From positions 1 through 53,090 of the forward strand of contig JAIOPV010000180.1 in NCBI GenBank assembly GCA_021413735.1: a stretch of DNA of 53,090 bases, read 5' to 3'. A program made the position numbers and the translations under genes. This DNA is from Planctomycetota bacterium (GTDB lineage: Bacteria > Planctomycetota > Planctomycetia > Gemmatales > Gemmataceae). The notes beneath the pieces are model-generated. The model was not told the DNA's origin. It saw only the letters and a list, made by a program, of their open reading frames with translations, and did not search any database. Positions 38,035-47,375 of this stretch are shown piece by piece; the first letter of the stretch is position 1; each line of letters starts with the position of its first letter.

Positions 38035-38727
38035 ATGTCTACGTCAACGGCTGTTCCGAGCAAGCTCGTAATTCGAAATGCACGGCCAAGCGGGTGCATT
38101 CAAGTTGCCATGACTGTCGGGGGAATCTTCGGGATCTCCATGGCGGTTTTTGGCTTCTCGGAAGGAAAGATCTTCGATGGTGTCATCTTTTTGCTGATCG
38201 GAACGTTCCCCTTGTTGATGGCCATCGCACTCTCGATCAAGGGGGACGACCGGTCCCCCAAGATCACGCTTTCGCGGACAGGGTTCAAGCACCACCCGTC
38301 TGGTTACGAGATTCCCTGGACCAAGGTTCTCAATGTCCGTGCGGAGACGAAGGTACTTCAAGTCAATGGAGCGCCAACGGGATCTATCGAAGCCAAGCTC
38401 TTCATTCGGTCGAGTGACGAGCCGGGAATGGAAACGATTATTGATGTCTATGCGATGGAGTTGAGCCCGCAGGGGTTGGTCGACAAAATTCGAGAGTGGT
38501 CGAGTCGCGAATTCGAGGGTGAGAATTACGTCGGGCCGTTGGCATTTGTGAAAGATACTCGGCCTGCTGCTCCGGCGGTTCAACGGCGGTATCGTGTGAC
38601 GACATCGCGTGAGGACGGGTCAGATGTGCAGGTCCACGAGGTCGAGGGAACGTCCCGCGAAGATGTGACGGCATTCGCAGTGTTGACAGGGATGACAGTG
38701 GTTGACGTCAAGGAATTGCCCGAGTGA
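38035..38727 (+). CDS. Membrane protein with PH-like domain
   Basis: A 230-aa protein with two adjacent membrane helices (~20-42 and ~48-68) and a following cytosolic beta-rich domain (ITLSRTGFKHHPSGYEIPWTKVLNVRAETKVLQVNG) like bacterial PH/YcxB-type domains. The last ~45 residues form a second small domain (RRYRVTTSREDGSDVQVHEVEGTSREDVTAFAVLTGM) that may be a lone alpha/beta unit. GAAGGGG precedes ATG 38035. Its role is unknown. Confidence 0.65.
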   Translation: MSTSTAVPSKLVIRNARPSGCIQVAMTVGGIFGISMAVFGFSEGKIFDGVIFLLIGTFPLLMAIALSIKGDDRSPKITLSRTGFKHHPSGYEIPWTKVLNVRAETKVLQVNGAPTGSIEAKLFIRSSDEPGMETIIDVYAMELSPQGLVDKIREWSSREFEGENYVGPLAFVKDTRPAAPAVQRRYRVTTSREDGSDVQVHEVEGTSREDVTAFAVLTGMTVVDVKELPE

Positions 38728-38914
38728 CAGAGCCCGGCGCGGAAGCGTTGGGCTGGGTTGCCGTTCCCCATTCCCCCACTGCCTGTCTCTAAAGGGGTGG
38801 CGGTCCGATCGCCCAAGTTGCGAGCTCACCCGAACCGTGTTAGCTTTGGAAGAGTGCGCCGACCAGTCAACGAAAGTGCAGTCAGTGGCAGCATTTCAGA
38901 ACTGGGAGTGAATC

Positions 38915-39472
38915 ATGAATCGCTTCATCGTTGGTATTTTGGTTCTTTTGGTCGTGGGTTCACCCATTCTGGCAGACGACAAGGAGCTTGTCGCCGAAGC
39001 GTTCGTCAAGAAATTCGGTGGAAGCGTCTCCCACAGCGGGAAGATACCCGGTGAGCCGGTTTTGACTGTGAACCTTGGCGGAGTGTTGACCGACTCACCA
39101 CTGAAAGACGATGACCTCAAGGAGCTCGCCCCATTCAAGCACCTTACTGCAATCAACCTCAGCAGAACGCAGATAACCGACGCCGGTTTGAAACATCTCG
39201 CCCCGTTCAAGAACCTCACGATTATTGATGTCGGATTTACCAAGGTGACCGATACCGGGGTGAAAGACATCGTCCAATTCAAAAATCTCACCATGCTCAA
39301 TTTGAACCAGACACAGGTAACCGATGCTGCCCTGAAAGACATTGCGAAACTCAACAAGCTGACCGCTCTCTTTCTTGCCGGAACGAAGGTCACGGACGCT
39401 GGCGTGGCGGAGTTGAAGAAAGCCTTGCCGAAGTGCGCAATTCTCCACATAAGTGCAACTCCCCCAAAGTAG
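38915..39472 (+). CDS. Secreted leucine-rich-repeat protein
   Basis: A 185-aa exported LRR protein. Signal peptide MNRFIVGILVLLVVGSPILA is followed by four or five regular 24-residue repeats of the type LTxINLSRTQITDAGLKHLAPFKN. These LRRs match those on the extracellular side of planctomycete LRR kinases such as 14911-17091 in this window, but here without a kinase. GGAG lies before ATG 38915. A ligand-binding or scaffold role outside the cytoplasm is inferred. It is convergent with the coil-sandwich protein, with zinc-ribbon-like remnants between. Confidence 0.85.
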   Translation: MNRFIVGILVLLVVGSPILADDKELVAEAFVKKFGGSVSHSGKIPGEPVLTVNLGGVLTDSPLKDDDLKELAPFKHLTAINLSRTQITDAGLKHLAPFKNLTIIDVGFTKVTDTGVKDIVQFKNLTMLNLNQTQVTDAALKDIAKLNKLTALFLAGTKVTDAGVAELKKALPKCAILHISATPPK

Positions 39473-39584
39473 TGGCACAATCGAGGGTGGCGGGGACACA
39501 TAACCGCTGTGCCGGCACGTGCCGCACGGCTTCCCGTATTGCCTGGCGTGTGGCGAGCAGGATGAGTAAGCGGTGGAGTGTGCG

Positions 39585-39662
39585 ATGCCGACGTGCCAGG
39601 CGATCAATCCCGCAGGCTTCAGTTTCTGCTGCCAGTGCGGTGAACAGCTTCCGACGGGGTAA
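39585..39662 (+). CDS. Possible zinc-ribbon micropeptide or remnant
   Basis: A 25-codon ORF (MPTCQAINPAG..FCCQCGEQL) with GGAG seven bases before the ATG. The pattern Cys-x10-Cys-x2-Cys-Gly resembles half of a zinc ribbon. In the same frame just upstream (about 39512-39562), separated by a stop, is a second ribbon-like piece ending FPYCLACGEQDE. The two may be broken parts of a double-zinc-ribbon gene. Translation is possible but not shown. Confidence 0.35.
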   Translation: MPTCQAINPAGFSFCCQCGEQLPTG

Positions 39663-39670
39663 CGTTTTCG

Positions 39671-40645
39671 TTACTTGAGAATCATGCCTTGGCCCTTCAC
39701 AGGTTTCACAGTGATGCGGTCAACCTGGAAAGATGAGTTAGGGCCAGCATGCAGGAACAGTGCTTTCTTGCTTGGAACGCCGTAGGCTTCATTGAGTGAC
39801 AAGCGGGCGAAGTCCCCCTTAAACGCAATGATTGTCTTGCCTTCGACGAGTACGTCAATCGTCTCGCTCCGGACGGAACACGTAATCGTGTAGGTCTTGT
39901 CGAGTTTTATCAGCCCGCCTTTGAACGTTGTCGCATTATCTAACCCGCCCTTGCCGTCCAACTGGTCGAAGCCACTCCGGTATCCAAATGCCGGCCACCC
40001 ATCCACGACGATGAGGACCTGCCGACCACCAGCAACCGCGCCAATGCAAAAGCCCTCTTTCCCAGTGAGACGACGACAGGTTAACTCGAGGTCGTACTCC
40101 TCGCCCGGTTCGTACTGAAGTTGGATTCGATCGCTTTTCTTACCCCCGGTTGATATCAGGTTCTTACCGTCCTTCTTCCATTCCCCGCTGACCGTGTGCG
40201 CTTTCGGGTTTGTGAGGGCAAGTAGGTCAATGCTGTTCCCCCTCAGGAAGAGTTGCCACTCCTCCTCAATGGCGGTAGCCTTGTCGTCTTTCTTCGCCTT
40301 CGTGTACTCTTTCACCGCCAAGCTGTAGGCTCCTTCCAGCGTTTTCTTGGCGAGGATTGGTTTCAGACGGAGGGGGTTGGGTGCCGTTTTGGGAAGGTCG
40401 CCGATTTCGTCGAAGGTGGTTCGCTCAACTTTGATCTGATCCACCAGCTTCTTGTTTCCGTCCTTGCGTGCATCAGCCTCACGTTTGTCGAACCACTCAC
40501 CGGCCGACTTCCGGTACAGGCCCATCTCGGCGTCATAGGCAACCTTCGCCGTAGCCAGCTTCTCTTTGATCGGATCTTCGTCCGCTGCAGACAACCCACA
40601 CGCCAACATCACAGCCAACGCCATCGTGACAAAGCTGCGGGCCAT
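39671..40645 (-). CDS. Secreted protein with coiled region and DUF1080-like beta sandwich
   Basis: A 324-aa exported protein: signal peptide MARSFVTMALAVMLACGLSA, a helical, Lys/Glu-rich segment (~25-135) able to form a coiled coil, and a C-terminal concanavalin-like beta sandwich (~140-320) similar to DUF1080-type domains (SGEWKKDGKNLISTGG, YDLELTCRRLTGKEGF, KTYTITCSVRSETIDVLVEGKTII). The domain may bind glycans. GGGAG lies before ATG 40645. Function unknown. Confidence 0.75.
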   Translation of the reverse strand: MARSFVTMALAVMLACGLSAADEDPIKEKLATAKVAYDAEMGLYRKSAGEWFDKREADARKDGNKKLVDQIKVERTTFDEIGDLPKTAPNPLRLKPILAKKTLEGAYSLAVKEYTKAKKDDKATAIEEEWQLFLRGNSIDLLALTNPKAHTVSGEWKKDGKNLISTGGKKSDRIQLQYEPGEEYDLELTCRRLTGKEGFCIGAVAGGRQVLIVVDGWPAFGYRSGFDQLDGKGGLDNATTFKGGLIKLDKTYTITCSVRSETIDVLVEGKTIIAFKGDFARLSLNEAYGVPSKKALFLHAGPNSSFQVDRITVKPVKGQGMILK

Positions 40646-40927
40646 CTTGAATCTCCCGAATTCTCCCGCTTCCGCGGTGATAATCGAACCAGCATACCCA
40701 TTGGAGCATTGGCTTGCAATCAGGTCGCTGCCTCATGCCTCAGGCTTCCCGCTCTTCCCGCTGCCTGTCTCTGGATGTCGTCGCCAGCCACTTCCCTTGC
40801 GACCGGAAGATCAGTTACAATGCGCGGACGCGACAAATTACCACCCGAGCAGCCGACGCCCATTCAGCCAGGCCGCGCACCTAACCCGTAACGAGACGGG
40901 ATCGCTCGGGAGCCGGAGACTCTTTCC
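40646..40927. other. Divergent intergenic region without a clear gene
   Basis: This 282-bp gap separates the coil-sandwich gene and DUF4058. It contains the GCTTCCCGC/CCCGCTGCCTGTCTC repeat fragments (40743-40772) and a 23-codon ORF from ATG 40820 with only a weak GGAAG site (rich in Pro, Arg). I see no RNA gene. Promoters of both flanking genes should be here, but no convincing -35/-10 pair stands out. Confidence 0.4.
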
Positions 40928-41617
40928 ATGCCCAGTCCGTTCCCTGGAATGGATCCATACCTCGAAAACGCCAAACTTTGGCCGGCGTTCCAGCACCAAC
41001 TTCTCGCGTGCCTCTACCAAATCCTCCTGCCCGGTTTGGTCGACCGCTACCGCGCCCGCGTCGGCGCACGCACCTACGTCTCCGAAATGCCACTCTTCAC
41101 GTCCATCATCCGCGAAGAATACACCGAAGAGTTCATCGAGATCCGCACCCGCACCGACAACAAACTCATCACGCTGCTCGAAGTGGTCAGCCCCGCGAAC
41201 AAGACCACGCCCGCCGGTCGGCAAACGTATCTCGACAAGCGCAAGGAAGCCGTCAGCCAGCGAGCTGCGATCGTCGAAATCGACCTGCTCATGCAAGGCA
41301 AGCCGACGCTCACCTACTCCCGCGACGGGTTGCCCGAGTTCGATCACGCCGTTTCCGTGACCCGTGCCAGCGCTGCCGATCGCTACGAAATCTACACCGC
41401 GACCATTCAGAAGCGGCTGCCGAAGTTCAAACTTCCGCTGGCACCTGACGACCGCGATGCCTTGCTGGACCTGCAAGCGGCGTTCGCCCGAGCCTACGAT
41501 CTCGGCGGATTCACCACGCTAATCGAGTACAAAAACCCGCCGCCACCAGATGTTCCGCTGACTGATGCACAGAAAACCTGGATAAATGAGTTGCTGAAAC
41601 AGAGCAAGATGCGGTAA
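40928..41617 (+). CDS. DUF4058 family protein
   Basis: A 229-aa DUF4058 protein. It begins with the diagnostic MPSPFPGMDPYLE, and the core holds LLEVVSPANKTTPAGRQTYLDKR and AAIVEIDLLMQGKP. The family, abundant in cyanobacteria and planctomycetes, is of unknown function; the layout of an acidic strand followed by NK and KR patches recalls PD-(D/E)XK nuclease folds, which is only a structural guess. Members are usually a little longer (~250 aa). ATG 40928 has CGGAG about ten bases upstream. It is not in an evident operon. Confidence 0.9.
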   Translation: MPSPFPGMDPYLENAKLWPAFQHQLLACLYQILLPGLVDRYRARVGARTYVSEMPLFTSIIREEYTEEFIEIRTRTDNKLITLLEVVSPANKTTPAGRQTYLDKRKEAVSQRAAIVEIDLLMQGKPTLTYSRDGLPEFDHAVSVTRASAADRYEIYTATIQKRLPKFKLPLAPDDRDALLDLQAAFARAYDLGGFTTLIEYKNPPPPDVPLTDAQKTWINELLKQSKMR

Positions 41618-41767
41618 CAATACACATTCACAATCTCTGTGTGATTCCGGATATTATTGGACCACTCTTCAAATTCATGGTCCAACTGAACTGCGTAGTT
41701 CTCTGATAGTTAAGAGTTGAACCCATTCTCAACCCGTTCTCACTTGTTCTGTTGCGGATAGTCTAAA

Positions 41768-42907
41768 GTGCCCACGACCCAACTCATGCCTCGCCAAGTA
41801 ACCGACACCGCCTCGAACCGTGTTCTGATTGTTGACGATCAACCGGACATTCGCCGCCTGTGTCGGGTTGCGCTGTTGGCCGAGGGGTTCACCTGCGACG
41901 AAGCAGGCACCGGACCCGATGCCGTCAGCCTTGCCGCGAAACACGCCTACGATCTGGTGTTGCTCGATGTCGATTTGCCAGGGTTCAACGGCGAGGAGGT
42001 GCTGCGTCAGTTGCGGCAGCGACCGCTCACGGCTCACCTCAAGGTGGTGATGTTTTCCGGCACCGCGACTGGCGACGAGCTCTCGCGAATCCTGCTGGCG
42101 GGGGCTGACGACTTCCTGACGAAGCCGTTCAGCATGGTGCAACTGCGGGCGCGAGTGAAAGCGTCACTGCGGTTGAAGGATGCTCAGGATCGGTCAGACG
42201 TGCTGAACCGCGAACTGCTTCAGGTGAACACCGAATTGGAGCAAGCGCTCGACGACCGCGACGGCGAACTGATTCGCGCCCGCAACGGCCTCGTGCTGGC
42301 ATTGGCGAAGTTGATCGAGCATCGCTCCGCCGAGACCGGCTTGCACCTCATGCGCCTCCAGCGATATTCGCGGGTACTCGCCGAGGAAGCCGCGAAGATC
42401 GGCGCCTTCTCCGCTATCCTCGACGCGAACTTCATTCGGACGCTGGAGGACTGTGCTCCGCTTCACGACATTGGCAAGGCAGCGTTGCCCGACAACATTC
42501 TGAACAAGCCAGGCCCGCTCGATCCGCAAGAACGGGCCATCATGCAGACGCACACGACGATCGGAGCCGACACGCTTCGCGAAGTCGCCCGTCGGTATCC
42601 GTTCGCGACGAGTTTTCTGCACATGGCCATCGACATCGCTCGCCATCATCACGAACGCTGGGACGGCAGCGGCTACCCGGATCGGCTGGCTGGCGACCGC
42701 ACCCCGCTATCCGCGCGTTTGCTGGCGATCGCGGATGTTTACGACGCACTGCGGAGCCGTCGGGTGTATAAGCCCGGCCTCACGCACGCGACTTCCGTGA
42801 TGACGATGGTGGAAGGTTCGCCGGGCCACTTTGACCCGGCATTGCTGGAAGTGTTCCGCAGAATCGCCGACAAGTTCGATCAGGTCTTCCGCGAATTCAA
42901 CGAATAA
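41768..42907 (+). CDS. Response regulator with receiver and HD-GYP domains
   Basis: A ~379-aa two-component output protein. The N-terminal receiver (~18-135) has the acidic pair D23/D24, phospho-acceptor Asp67 (VLLDVDLPG), SGTA and the Lys of FLTKPF. A helical linker leads to an HD-GYP domain (~180-375) with HDIGK, HHHERWDGSGYP and the GYP-type DRLAGDRTPLSARLLAIADVYDAL. These domains hydrolyse cyclic-di-GMP. All metal-binding His/Asp residues appear intact. The start is GTG 41768 or ATG 41786; neither has a good Shine-Dalgarno. No partner histidine kinase is adjacent. It is convergent with the TPR kinase gene. Confidence 0.9.
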   Translation: MPTTQLMPRQVTDTASNRVLIVDDQPDIRRLCRVALLAEGFTCDEAGTGPDAVSLAAKHAYDLVLLDVDLPGFNGEEVLRQLRQRPLTAHLKVVMFSGTATGDELSRILLAGADDFLTKPFSMVQLRARVKASLRLKDAQDRSDVLNRELLQVNTELEQALDDRDGELIRARNGLVLALAKLIEHRSAETGLHLMRLQRYSRVLAEEAAKIGAFSAILDANFIRTLEDCAPLHDIGKAALPDNILNKPGPLDPQERAIMQTHTTIGADTLREVARRYPFATSFLHMAIDIARHHHERWDGSGYPDRLAGDRTPLSARLLAIADVYDALRSRRVYKPGLTHATSVMTMVEGSPGHFDPALLEVFRRIADKFDQVFREFNE

Positions 42908-42915
42908 CGAGTCCA

Positions 42916-45759
42916 TCATTCCAGAGGTTTCGGAGCGAGTTCTCGCAACAGTTCCTGGAAATCAGGTCGCTTGGATAGCGGCTTGAATTCGGGAAGTGCC
43001 TCGATCGCTTTCGCGTCACGCATCCCAGCAGTCACGGCACTCCGCAACATTCTGACCGCCTGCTTCTCGATGTACCCAAAGGCGAGTTCGTCGTCGGCCG
43101 TCGGTTTCGGACAACGCCGTCGAACTGCCTGCGCACCCTGCGCCCAGGTTCGAGCCAACCCAAAATCGATCTTTGCCTCCCCCGCTGGCTTCATGTGTTG
43201 GATAAAGGTTGGCGCTAACTGAACTCCGTCCACATTCAGACAGATCCACGAGAGATCCCGAGCAACTGCGAACGTTCTGTCATCCTCGAGCCCCAATCGA
43301 ACTCGAACGGCCAGCGTCTCGCGATACAACAAGATCGACTCGGTGTCGTCGCCACGGTTATGGACGAAGGCTGCCAGGACGTGCAGGCACTCGGAGAACT
43401 GCTCAAGCATTCTGGGTGATGCACTTTTCAGCTTGCGATGGATGCGCACCGCATCACGCACGGTAACCTCGGCCTCTGCGACGTGGTTCAGATCTCGCTC
43501 ACAACGACCCAGCGTAAGGAGCTTCTGAGCAAGCACGAATGAATCGGGGCCGAACGTTTTTCGGAAACTCGCGACCACGCTGCGTTGGACCTCCAGAGCA
43601 GCCTTGTGATCACCCTGCCGACTCAGGAAATCCGCGAAGCGCTGTCGAGCAGTTGCCACAATACAGTGATCGTGCCCCAACAACTTGGTCGCCCGAACAT
43701 CCGCTTCCTCGTAGAGTTCCCGTGCTCGCTTGGGATTGAAGAATTGCTCTGCTACCTGCGCCTTGATGAACAGGCTCACGATGCCTGAGAAGTCGTTCTT
43801 GCCGCCGATCTTGTCGAGCATCGTGGCCGCTTCACTCAACAACGGCAGTGCCTTGGCAACTTGATCTTGTTGGAACTGCACCTGTCCCAACGCGAGCAAC
43901 ACCATCGCGATTTCGCGGCTTTCGGTGGCACCGTTCTTTCGCCGAATGGCCAAGCACTCTTCCAGGAACTGCTCGGCTTGCGGGAACTCGGTAAGCAGTA
44001 ACTGCTGAATGCCAAAATAGAAGAGCGTATCGCCAACCAGCATATGGTTGTTCCCCAGGTACTTGCGGCGCAAGGCCAGGGCTTGTTCGAACTCCTTGCC
44101 CGCTTGATCCAACTCGCCAAGACTCAGATGCAGCACCCCCAAGGTCTGCAGGCTCATGGAGGTTTCGATGTGATTCTCACCGAATATCTTGAGGCGAATT
44201 TGCAGACCCTCCCGAATCAACGGCTCCGCTTCCTTTGACCTCCCCTGATCGAGATAGACGTCTCCGAGGCAATTCAGCAGCGCCGCCCTTGTGCGGGGCT
44301 TGTCGGTCAGCGAGGTTTTCAGTTTGAGAGCCGCACGGTCGACGATCTCATTCGCGGACAACGAGACCACCCCATCGGGACGTCTCTGAGCGCCGAACAT
44401 CCGACCCGTGAGCGCCAGCGGGTCGGCGTCCTCGAACAACCCCATCAAGAACTGCGACACCGCGTGGGCGGTTTCCCGTTGTTCTTCCGCTTCCTTGCGC
44501 CTTGCCTCGGCGATTCCCTTTTGGTGCTCCGCGTCTTTGCGTCTCTCCTCCGCAACCAGTCGCTGCTGGTCGGCATCCCGCTCATGATCCTCAGCGATTA
44601 GCTTCTGCTTCTCTGCGTATGCACTCTTTGCCTCGGCAATGCTCCTCTGCTGTTCCGCATCGGCGTACTTCCACACGATGCCGCACACGCCCAATACTGA
44701 GACCAGGAGAAGGGCGGCCATGGTTGGCCGACGTCGCGCCCATCTGACAGCTCCCTCGAGCGTGCCGGTCGGCCGCACGGCGATCTGCCTGCCATCGAGG
44801 TAAGCCCGGAGGTCTGACGCCAAGGCTTCCGCCGTGCTGTACCGTTTCCTCGGGTCGGTCTCCATGCACTTCAGACAGATCGTTTCGAGATCTCGGGGGA
44901 TGGCTCGCACGAGTGTCCGCGGCCACGCTGGGAGACCCGCCATGACGAGTTGAATCGTCTCCATCACCGACTCGCCCTTGAACGGCGTGCGACCCGTCAG
45001 CAGTTCGTACAGAATCACACCAAGCGAATACACATCCGTGGCTGTGCCGATTTCACGAGTTCGCCCCGCAGCCTGCTCCGGACTCATGTAATTCGGCGTA
45101 CCCATGATCGCGCCGGTGTCGGTCATTTCCGATTTCCCGACCTTCGCAAGTCCGAAGTCGGTCACCTTGGGTTCGCCATTGGCGTCGAGAAGTACGTTCG
45201 CGGGCTTCAGATCGCGGTGAACAATTCCCTTCGCGTGTGCAGCGGCGACCGCATCGGCCAGTTTCGCCACCATCTCCGCCGCTTCTCGCGGAGCGAACCG
45301 CTTGTCTTCCTGGATTTTCTTGGCGAGCGTGCCACCATCCACGAATTCGAGCGCGAAGTACGGCTGACCGTCGTGCTGCCCGAATTCGTAGACCTGGACG
45401 ACGTTGGGATGCTGAATCAGCGCGACAACTTCCGCTTCGACGAGGAATCGGATTTGAGCCATGGGATCGACATACTGACCGCCGAGGAGCATCTTGATGG
45501 CGGTCGGGCGGTTCAACAGGATGTGACGAGCACGATAGACGACCCCCGTTCCTCCGCGACCGAGTTCATCGAGAATCTCGTAGCCCGTGATAGCGGGCAG
45601 CAGACGGATCATGTTGTGCGAGCGCGAAGCCGCTTGAACGGCTTCGTCTGGAGACTGCACGAGTGTTCCGTCGGGATATGCGACCGACTTCGCAGTATCG
45701 GCTGCTGGTACGGGTGGCACAACCTGCTCAAGTGTATGGTGCGGATCGTGGGGCAACAC
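42916..45759 (-). CDS. Transmembrane Ser/Thr protein kinase with coiled stalk and TPR domain
   Basis: A 947-aa Hanks-type kinase. Kinase domain ~60-330 with LGRGGTGVVYRA, Lys89 (AIKML), HRDLKPAN (181-188), DFG (201-203) and MSPEQAAGR, complete. A membrane helix is near 346-366 (MAALLLVSVLGVCGIVW), followed by a highly regular charged coiled coil (~370-435) with repeats such as AEEQR, ERRKDAEHQ and EARRKEAEE, then a long TPR region of the Kinesin-light-chain type (LGVLHLSLGELDQAGKEFEQALALRRKYLG). The start is GTG 45759, with CGGAGG seven bases upstream. It probably senses or docks partners through the TPRs and phosphorylates cytosolic targets. It is divergent from the secreted HEAT-like gene across a CCGGAA array. 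Confidence 0.92.
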   Translation of the reverse strand: MLPHDPHHTLEQVVPPVPAADTAKSVAYPDGTLVQSPDEAVQAASRSHNMIRLLPAITGYEILDELGRGGTGVVYRARHILLNRPTAIKMLLGGQYVDPMAQIRFLVEAEVVALIQHPNVVQVYEFGQHDGQPYFALEFVDGGTLAKKIQEDKRFAPREAAEMVAKLADAVAAAHAKGIVHRDLKPANVLLDANGEPKVTDFGLAKVGKSEMTDTGAIMGTPNYMSPEQAAGRTREIGTATDVYSLGVILYELLTGRTPFKGESVMETIQLVMAGLPAWPRTLVRAIPRDLETICLKCMETDPRKRYSTAEALASDLRAYLDGRQIAVRPTGTLEGAVRWARRRPTMAALLLVSVLGVCGIVWKYADAEQQRSIAEAKSAYAEKQKLIAEDHERDADQQRLVAEERRKDAEHQKGIAEARRKEAEEQRETAHAVSQFLMGLFEDADPLALTGRMFGAQRRPDGVVSLSANEIVDRAALKLKTSLTDKPRTRAALLNCLGDVYLDQGRSKEAEPLIREGLQIRLKIFGENHIETSMSLQTLGVLHLSLGELDQAGKEFEQALALRRKYLGNNHMLVGDTLFYFGIQQLLLTEFPQAEQFLEECLAIRRKNGATESREIAMVLLALGQVQFQQDQVAKALPLLSEAATMLDKIGGKNDFSGIVSLFIKAQVAEQFFNPKRARELYEEADVRATKLLGHDHCIVATARQRFADFLSRQGDHKAALEVQRSVVASFRKTFGPDSFVLAQKLLTLGRCERDLNHVAEAEVTVRDAVRIHRKLKSASPRMLEQFSECLHVLAAFVHNRGDDTESILLYRETLAVRVRLGLEDDRTFAVARDLSWICLNVDGVQLAPTFIQHMKPAGEAKIDFGLARTWAQGAQAVRRRCPKPTADDELAFGYIEKQAVRMLRSAVTAGMRDAKAIEALPEFKPLSKRPDFQELLRELAPKPLE

Positions 45760-45871
45760 GGGTGCCTCCGATTAGTGGGTGTCGTCGGAAGTGATGATAC
45801 CCGAATTGGCCCGTGACTTCTCGGTAAGTCCCGCTCTCGTCAAGAAACGTTGGGCGAATGTCAATCGGTTT

Positions 45872-45962
45872 TAATCGGTTCCGGACGACATCCCCACCCC
45901 ACGTCCGGAACCATGATTTCAGCCCCGGAACCACCTTATCTGTCCGAAAGAAACTATATCAG
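45872..45962 (+). repeat. CCGGAA-box array, locus 3 (shortest)
   Basis: Boxes start at 45881, 45905, 45925 and, as CCGA, 45944: spacings 24, 20 and 19 bp. The left end reads ATCGGTTCCGG and the right end TGTCCGAAAGAAACTATATC, a slightly decayed form of the ends at the other loci. It lies in the 299-bp divergent gap between the TPR kinase and the secreted HEAT-like gene. Confidence 0.85.
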
Positions 45963-46058
45963 AACCACGGGGTTCGTTGATTGTGCCGAATTTGCTTTGA
46001 CTGTGGGCAAGATGTTACGCACGATTCTGTGGAAAGTCGTGAAGCGGGAGGAGTTGGT

Positions 46059-47129
46059 ATGCGAACTTTGCGAATCATCTTTCTCCTCGGACTAGCGATT
46101 GGCCAGGGGTCATCTCCCGCGAAAGCGGACGACCCCGAAATCGCGATTATTGCTGGCGAAGTCATCAAAGTTGTCGATCCAGAGAAGGGTTTGCACGAGG
46201 CAAGCATCAAGATTCTTCGTGTGTATTCCGGCGATCAAGCTCTGAAGGGAATCACGTTCGTGCAACCGACGGCGAACACAGGGAGCGCTGGCCTTGGGAG
46301 TACCATTGCTCACCCCTTGTTGAAGGTTGGTGAGACTGGCATCTGGTCACTTGTGGTCAACAAAAGTACGGGACGGATGTCGGGCTTATGGACTCATCGG
46401 AAAGGCGAAACCGACAAGGGGAACTACGATCACCGAATCGAATGGGCGGAGATGGTCGAACGGCTCGACAAACTCAATGAGGCGGAACGCTTCAAACTAA
46501 CGAAAGACCTCTGTCGGCATAAGAATCCAACCATTGCTCGCTACGCAGTGTCTACCCTGCACTACACCTCGGTAGCAGTGGCCAAACAGAATGGAGTCGC
46601 GGACTTCCTCATGGCATTGCCCAAAAGTCGCGAGGTCAGCCACTCCGCGCTCGTCGAACTGGATCGAGCGTTCCTTGATGATCGCGAGAAGAAATGGAAG
46701 GACTCCAAAGAACGGAAAGCGTTATTGGAGCGATTCACGGAATTGCTGACGGAGGTGGATGCTGAACAAGTCGCTAAGTATCTCCGGATGAATCAATCAT
46801 TGAGCGATTACGAAGCCTCGGTACTCGTCGAGAAGGTTTTGACCAATCCTCTCCAATCGAAGGCCGTTCGGTGTCTCTTCGTTCGCTCACTGACCGGCAA
46901 ACCCGGCGGCCCGTTCGGAGGGTGCGGTGACTTCGCGTTCGATCTTGTGGTGGGCGTCATCAAGAACGACATTTCCGACGATGTGCGTCTCCAAGCCGCG
47001 CAAGGGCTGGTGTTGGTTGGGCCGAAATTCCGAGCAACTCAACAGACGGCGCTCCGAATTTTGCTCAAGGATGAAACGAACAGCGAGATCGCCGCAGCAC
47101 TTCGCGAGGCCATCGACAAATCGAAGTAA
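46059..47129 (+). CDS. Secreted protein of unknown function with HEAT-like C-terminal part
   Basis: A 356-aa exported protein (signal MRTLRIIFLLGLAIGQGSSPAKA). The N-terminal ~120 residues form a beta-rich domain (AIIAGEVIKVVDPEKG, SIKILRVYSGDQALKG, VGETGIWSLVVN). The rest is helical with HEAT-like pairs (NPTIARYAVSTLHY, SKAVRCLFVRSL, SDDVRLQAAQGLVLVG). GGGAGGAG precedes ATG 46059; the frame is open further upstream but non-coding. A CCGGAA array lies ~100 bp upstream. I do not recognise a family. Confidence 0.7.
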   Translation: MRTLRIIFLLGLAIGQGSSPAKADDPEIAIIAGEVIKVVDPEKGLHEASIKILRVYSGDQALKGITFVQPTANTGSAGLGSTIAHPLLKVGETGIWSLVVNKSTGRMSGLWTHRKGETDKGNYDHRIEWAEMVERLDKLNEAERFKLTKDLCRHKNPTIARYAVSTLHYTSVAVAKQNGVADFLMALPKSREVSHSALVELDRAFLDDREKKWKDSKERKALLERFTELLTEVDAEQVAKYLRMNQSLSDYEASVLVEKVLTNPLQSKAVRCLFVRSLTGKPGGPFGGCGDFAFDLVVGVIKNDISDDVRLQAAQGLVLVGPKFRATQQTALRILLKDETNSEIAAALREAIDKSK

Positions 47130-47149
47130 CTGTTAGCCCTGCCTGCCAG

Positions 47150-47180
47150 CCTGTCAGCCGGATTTGACCCTCCTGACAGG
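47150..47180 (+). terminator. Terminator-like hairpin
   Basis: AGCCTGTCAG and CTGACAGGCT form a 10-bp stem around a ~15-base loop, 20 bases after the stop at 47129, followed by a pyrimidine-rich TCTCTCC. It is likely the intrinsic terminator of the secreted HEAT-like gene; the T-tract is weak. Confidence 0.55.
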
Positions 47181-47375
47181 CTTCTCTCCCCAGCTCCCCA
47201 CCAAGACCCACTTGATTTCACACTCGCATCTCGCGTATTCTGCATAAGTTACCGCCGAGAACGATACCTCCCCGACGGTCCGGCATTCCCTTTGCAGTTC
47301 ACAAATTATTAAAGCCTCCGCTGGCTCGTGGGTCGGTCGGTTTCACCGATCACCCTCATGACGCGGGAGGGCGGT

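Noticed and set aside
40820-40891. 23-codon Pro/Arg-rich ORF upstream of DUF4058
   Set aside because: Only a weak GGAAG site, no pattern and no paralogue; may be a leader peptide but cannot be supported.
45850-46095. Plus-strand ORF across the third CCGGAA array
   Set aside because: It translates repeat DNA and overlaps the start of the secreted HEAT-like gene; no ribosome site.
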